Assembly: GCA_030536565.1 (NCBI GenBank)
Contig: JAUNPT010000039.1
Span: 6,614 to 15,168 of the forward strand
Reading direction: 5' to 3'
DNA from: Eubacteriales bacterium
GTDB taxonomy: Bacteria > Bacillota > Clostridia > Lachnospirales > Lachnospiraceae
Length of the DNA: 8,555 nucleotides
Shown: positions 6,096 to 8,555 of the stretch, piece after piece
Numbering within the stretch: position 1 is the stretch's first letter
Layout of the letters: each line of letters starts with the position of its first letter
Notes under the pieces: model-generated
Told to the model about the DNA's origin: nothing
The model's database searches: none
Seen by the model: only the letters and a program-made list of their open reading frames with translations
Program-made: the position numbers and the translations under genes

Positions 6096-7493
6096 TTAAT
6101 GTGTAAAGAAGAACATAACTGCAAACAGCACGCCAATTACCCATGTAAATGGTTTAATCTTCTTAACTGTACCTGAAAACAGGTTAATGAATATATATAC
6201 TATCAAACCAAATGCAATACCATAACTGATATTATATGAGAACGCCATCATAGCAATCGTCATAAATGCAGGAACTGCTACCGCAGTATTCTTCCAGTCA
6301 ATATTTGTAACACATGACATCATAAGTACACCAACATAAATTAATGCTGCTGAGGTAGCTGCGCCAGGAATTAACTGGGCAACTGGACTTAAAAACATTG
6401 CAATAAAGAAGAATACACCTGTTGAAAATGCAGCTAAGCCTGTACGTCCGCCTTCTGCAACACCAGCTGAGGATTCAACAAAGGTCGTAACTGTAGAAGT
6501 ACCGCAAACGGCACCTGCCATAGTTGCAAGTGCATCTGAAAGCATGGCCTTTTCAAAGTTAGGTACATTACCCTCCTTATCAAGCATATCACCACGTGCA
6601 CATGCACCATAAAGTGTCCCAAGCGTATCAAACATATCAACAAGACAGAAAGCAAGAGCTGTGGTAAGGACTAATATTACTAAATCAGCTGTTGAATGCC
6701 CGGCAAGATAGTGATCAAAATTAAATCCATCAGTAAACACCTTTAAGAAAGCCTGGTCTGTCCATTCACCAAAAGCAGCAAATGGATTGAAACTCATTTT
6801 ATCAAAAAAGCCATCATAAAAACCATCTACTGTAAATCCGAGAATATAGTAAAATGCTGAGCCTCCCAGTATTCCCCAAAGGACTGAGCCCTTTACCTTT
6901 CTAACTGACAATACAGCAATAATTACAAGTGCTGCAATAGTTACAAGCTTAGGCATAACCGTTGCCCATGTTGCAGCTCCGCTGAATAAATTAAATGATG
7001 CAAGTGTAACACCTGTGGATTTATCTGGTACTATCATTCCTGCATCCTGCAAACCGATAAATGCAATAAATAAACCGATACCTGCCGGAATTGCAATACG
7101 TACACAATCTGGGATTGCCGCAAAAAGTCTTGCACGAATCCCCGTAACTGTAAGCACTACGAAAATGATGCCATCAAGCAAAACCAATACCAATGCGTTA
7201 GCATAAGACAGACCAAATGTAAAACATACCGTGTATACTAAAAATGCATTCAGTCCCATACCCGAAGCTAGTGCAAGTGGAAGATTGGCAAGAAATGCCA
7301 TAAGCATTGTACCAATAACAGCTGAAAGCGCTGTGGCAATATAAATTGCATTATAAGATACAACTCCTAATGCTGCGAACATGTTGGAGTTAACCATAAG
7401 AATATAGGCCATGGCCATAAATGTTGTAAGGCCGGCTACTATTTCTGTTCTTACGTTAGAACCATGTTCTTTAACTTTGAAAAACTTTTCCAT
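6096..7493 (-). CDS. NCS2 family purine permease (AzgA/PbuG branch: adenine/guanine/hypoxanthine)
   Basis: Multi-spanning inner-membrane transporter importing purine bases by ion symport. It has 465 residues from ATG 7493, typical for the AzgA/PbuG/PbuO group, and is hydrophobic throughout with about a dozen or more membrane segments. Diagnostic motifs: the opening TEIVAGLTTFMAMAYI, SGMGLNAF (G78-F84), DMFDTLGTL (from D286), and GTSTVTT followed by the substrate-site FVESSAGV (E340) and EGGRTGL. ATG 7493 is chosen over ATG 7499 because AAGGGAG (7501-7507) is 7 bases from the former and only 1 from the latter. It stands alone, with its own leader and a terminator at 6041-6068. No purine riboswitch consensus (such as TTTCTACC) is visible in the leader. 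Which base is carried cannot be settled from sequence, and uracil-type (UraA) members are excluded by the motifs. Confidence 0.94.
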   Translation of the reverse strand: MEKFFKVKEHGSNVRTEIVAGLTTFMAMAYILMVNSNMFAALGVVSYNAIYIATALSAVIGTMLMAFLANLPLALASGMGLNAFLVYTVCFTFGLSYANALVLVLLDGIIFVVLTVTGIRARLFAAIPDCVRIAIPAGIGLFIAFIGLQDAGMIVPDKSTGVTLASFNLFSGAATWATVMPKLVTIAALVIIAVLSVRKVKGSVLWGILGGSAFYYILGFTVDGFYDGFFDKMSFNPFAAFGEWTDQAFLKVFTDGFNFDHYLAGHSTADLVILVLTTALAFCLVDMFDTLGTLYGACARGDMLDKEGNVPNFEKAMLSDALATMAGAVCGTSTVTTFVESSAGVAEGGRTGLAAFSTGVFFFIAMFLSPVAQLIPGAATSAALIYVGVLMMSCVTNIDWKNTAVAVPAFMTIAMMAFSYNISYGIAFGLIVYIFINLFSGTVKKIKPFTWVIGVLFAVMFFFTH

Positions 7494-7521
7494 AATCATT
7501 CTCCCTTCATATTAAAGAAAT

Positions 7522-7549
7522 ACTATATAATTGTAATCCATTAGTGCAA
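7522..7549 (-). promoter_or_regulatory. Weak candidate promoter of the permease gene
   Basis: On the minus strand TTGCAC (7544-7549) and TATAGT (7522-7527) are separated by 16 bases and would give a short leader ahead of AAGGGAG. The -35 match is poor and the whole region is AT-rich, so other starts are equally possible, including one upstream of the hairpin at 7599-7615. Confidence 0.25.
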
Positions 7550-7598
7550 TATATATCAAGTATATTTTTTACAATTTATTACATTTTTAACGCAAAAT

Positions 7599-7615
7599 CC
7601 CCCCTAAAAGGGGGA
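7599..7615 (-). terminator. C-run/G-run hairpin in permease leader (terminator-like)
   Basis: On the minus strand TCCCCC, a loop of TTTTA, and GGGGGG form a 6-bp stem (one G-T pair) followed by ATTTTG. It stands 106 bases upstream of the permease start. It resembles a small intrinsic terminator, so it could attenuate the permease transcript or end stray transcripts. The T-run is short. In the plus direction no T-run follows. The rest of 7500-7694 is AT-rich, without a gene. Confidence 0.4.
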
Positions 7616-7624
7616 GGTATAAAT

Positions 7625-7748
7625 TTATCATTATGGTATTATATATTTATAAAACACTTCTGTGACATAGAGCGTGACCACAGAAATATACATCAAAAAA
7701 AGATGCATACCAGTTGAACGGGAGAGCTGCTGGTATCCATCTTTTTTT
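7625..7748 (+). ncRNA. Possible small RNA between convergent signals (two hairpins, own promoter and T-tail)
   Basis: On the plus strand TTATCA (7625-7630) and TATAAA (7648-7653) are 17 bases apart, a plausible promoter. A start near 7660 would give a transcript of about 90 bases. It would hold a hairpin, TTCTGTG/CACAGAA (7658-7664 with 7679-7685; if initiation is at 7660 its first two pairs are lost), and then a long terminator hairpin ending in seven T (7742-7748). No known riboswitch or RNA family is recognised. The alternative is simply a terminator shared by both strands. Confidence 0.25.
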
Positions 7749-7749
7749 G
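7694..7749 (-). terminator. Bidirectional Rho-independent terminator
   Basis: A very strong hairpin: 12 outer pairs (7694-7705 with 7738-7749), one C-C mismatch, and 7 inner pairs ATACCAG/CTGGTAT (7707-7713 with 7730-7736). The loop is 16 bases. The outer stem consists partly of A7/T7, so on either strand the stem ends in a run of seven T. On the minus strand it follows the stop at 7768 by 18 bases and ends the glycosyltransferase transcript; on the plus strand it could end a small RNA. Confidence 0.75.
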
Positions 7750-7767
7750 TTTATCAAATTATATCTT

Positions 7768-8127
7768 CTATAGAACTGCTGCTATTTCTGCTTTAAAATA
7801 TTTTTTCAAAAAACCTGCCTCATCATCTGCACCATTTTTGTAATCTAAATAAGCTTTTGCAATTATATCCTTACTGTTAAGCTTTTCCTCCTCAATATCA
7901 CAAAACATCTGCACAAACAAATATAAATCTATATAAAACGGTCTTAACGCAGCATTTCTTTTAATAAGGAAATCCTGTATATCCATACAGCACTCAACAT
8001 AAAATAGCACCTGTTTATTCAGCTGTTCTTCTGTAAAGCTCTTTAATGAAACACCATATTTTGAGCGGTAATTTATTCCATCTATAAAGTCCTTTTCATG
8101 AAATATATTCTGCATCTCTTTAATCAT
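7768..8127 (-). CDS. Hypothetical protein, probable detached C-terminal part of the upstream family 2 glycosyltransferase
   Basis: A 119-residue ORF from ATG 8127 to TAG 7768, mostly helical, with an acidic stretch around 78-84 and a hydrophobic helix near FYIDLYLFVQMF (64-75). No independent family is recognised. It is in the same frame as the glycosyltransferase fragment above it: between that gene's TAA (8167-8169) and this ATG are 13 sense codons with no other stop. No convincing ribosome binding site precedes the ATG; an AGGA lies about 13 bases away. I infer that it is the helical tail of the same glycosyltransferase, cut off by a nonsense codon, rather than a separate gene. It may still be translated by reinitiation. 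A strong terminator follows 18 bases after the stop. Confidence 0.6.
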   Translation of the reverse strand: MIKEMQNIFHEKDFIDGINYRSKYGVSLKSFTEEQLNKQVLFYVECCMDIQDFLIKRNAALRPFYIDLYLFVQMFCDIEEEKLNSKDIIAKAYLDYKNGADDEAGFLKKYFKAEIAAVL

Positions 8128-8166
8128 TCCATTTCTATTTGTTCCTAACCCGTTAAATATAATTAT

Positions 8167-8555
8167 TTACCAAATCATAAAATCAAATGTTCTGGCATAT
8201 TTAAAATCGTCCCATTCTTCCTGTTCATAACATGAATCCAGGATTTTCTGCACCTTAGGAAGAAGTGCCTGTCTCATATACCAGAACGTATGCTTAGTTT
8301 CCCAATAATCATTAGATTTGGCAATTTTAGTGATTGCTGAAGCCTCATTTATATTATCTGGCACAGGTGCTGAATAATAGTGATATAAAATCTTCGATAT
8401 ACTTACAAGTTTACCGATATTAGGTATATTAGCCATACCAAACAGATCGTCCTCATTAAAGCCCACTTCCACATCAAATTCCTGTGTGATTATCTCTCTT
8501 TTATAAAGCTTATTCCATGGAACCACTTCAGAAAATGTTGTCTGATAATACTTTA
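8167..8555 (-). CDS. Family 2 glycosyltransferase, C-terminal part, 5' end outside the window
   Basis: About 128 complete codons are open from the window edge to TAA 8167-8169. It reads through VPWNKLYKREII, then FNEDDLFGMA, then KILYHYY. These are the acceptor-side signatures of bacterial GT2 enzymes used for cell-surface polysaccharides: a conserved WNKLYK block, the ED pair acting as catalytic base region, and an LYHYY strand. The nucleotide-binding and DXD part must lie beyond the edge. GTG 8526 is in frame but sits in the middle of the domain, so it is not the real start. The protein appears to end early, at FDFMIW, just where related enzymes carry a further helical region, and a same-frame ORF with such a region follows (7768-8127). 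The gene is probably interrupted by this stop. Enzyme family is fairly sure; sugar and acceptor are unknown. Confidence 0.75.
   Translation of the reverse strand, partial: KYYQTTFSEVVPWNKLYKREIITQEFDVEVGFNEDDLFGMANIPNIGKLVSISKILYHYYSAPVPDNINEASAITKIAKSNDYWETKHTFWYMRQALLPKVQKILDSCYEQEEWDDFKYARTFDFMIW

Noticed and set aside
7494..7760. Purine, THF, ydaO or T-box riboswitch upstream of the permease
   Set aside because: None of the conserved core sequences for these classes could be found by eye on either strand.

Overview
The window looks like chromosomal DNA of a low-GC Firmicute, most likely an anaerobic gut Clostridia of the Lachnospiraceae type. This is inferred from AT-rich coding sequence, GGAGG-type ribosome binding sites, short intergenic gaps and the gene families present. 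Every gene I can support lies on the minus strand, so transcription runs from high to low coordinates. No rRNA, tRNA, CRISPR array or insertion sequence was seen.

Right end (7695-8555): the C-terminal part of a family 2 glycosyltransferase enters from the edge and stops at TAA 8167-8169. A second ORF (7768-8127) continues in exactly the same frame after that single stop, so the pair reads like one gene split by a nonsense codon. A long hairpin with T-runs on both sides (7694-7749) closes it. The hairpin also sits 3' of a possible plus-strand promoter, so a roughly 90-nt small RNA is conceivable.

Centre right (6041-7643): a purine permease of the AzgA/PbuG branch of NCS2 has its own leader, which includes a C-run/G-run hairpin, and its own terminator at 6041-6068.

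Centre (1723-5993): a compact operon starts at a candidate promoter near 5965-5993. It holds a PlsC-like acyltransferase with an unusual HX5D motif, a GT8 glycosyltransferase, a second PlsC-like acyltransferase (ATGA overlap with the GT8 gene), and a homocysteine S-methyltransferase/methylenetetrahydrofolate reductase fusion whose likely GTG start lies inside the preceding gene. The acyltransferase-GT8-acyltransferase trio suggests an acylated sugar or glycolipid product; this is inference. The folate/methionine gene is metabolically unrelated but appears translationally linked.

Left end (1-1669): a 55-residue hypothetical protein, then a 5'-complete but 3'-truncated acyl-CoA synthetase (AMP-forming). 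The synthetase has its own candidate promoter and a perfect 12-bp inverted repeat at the presumed transcription start, a likely operator or 5' mRNA hairpin.
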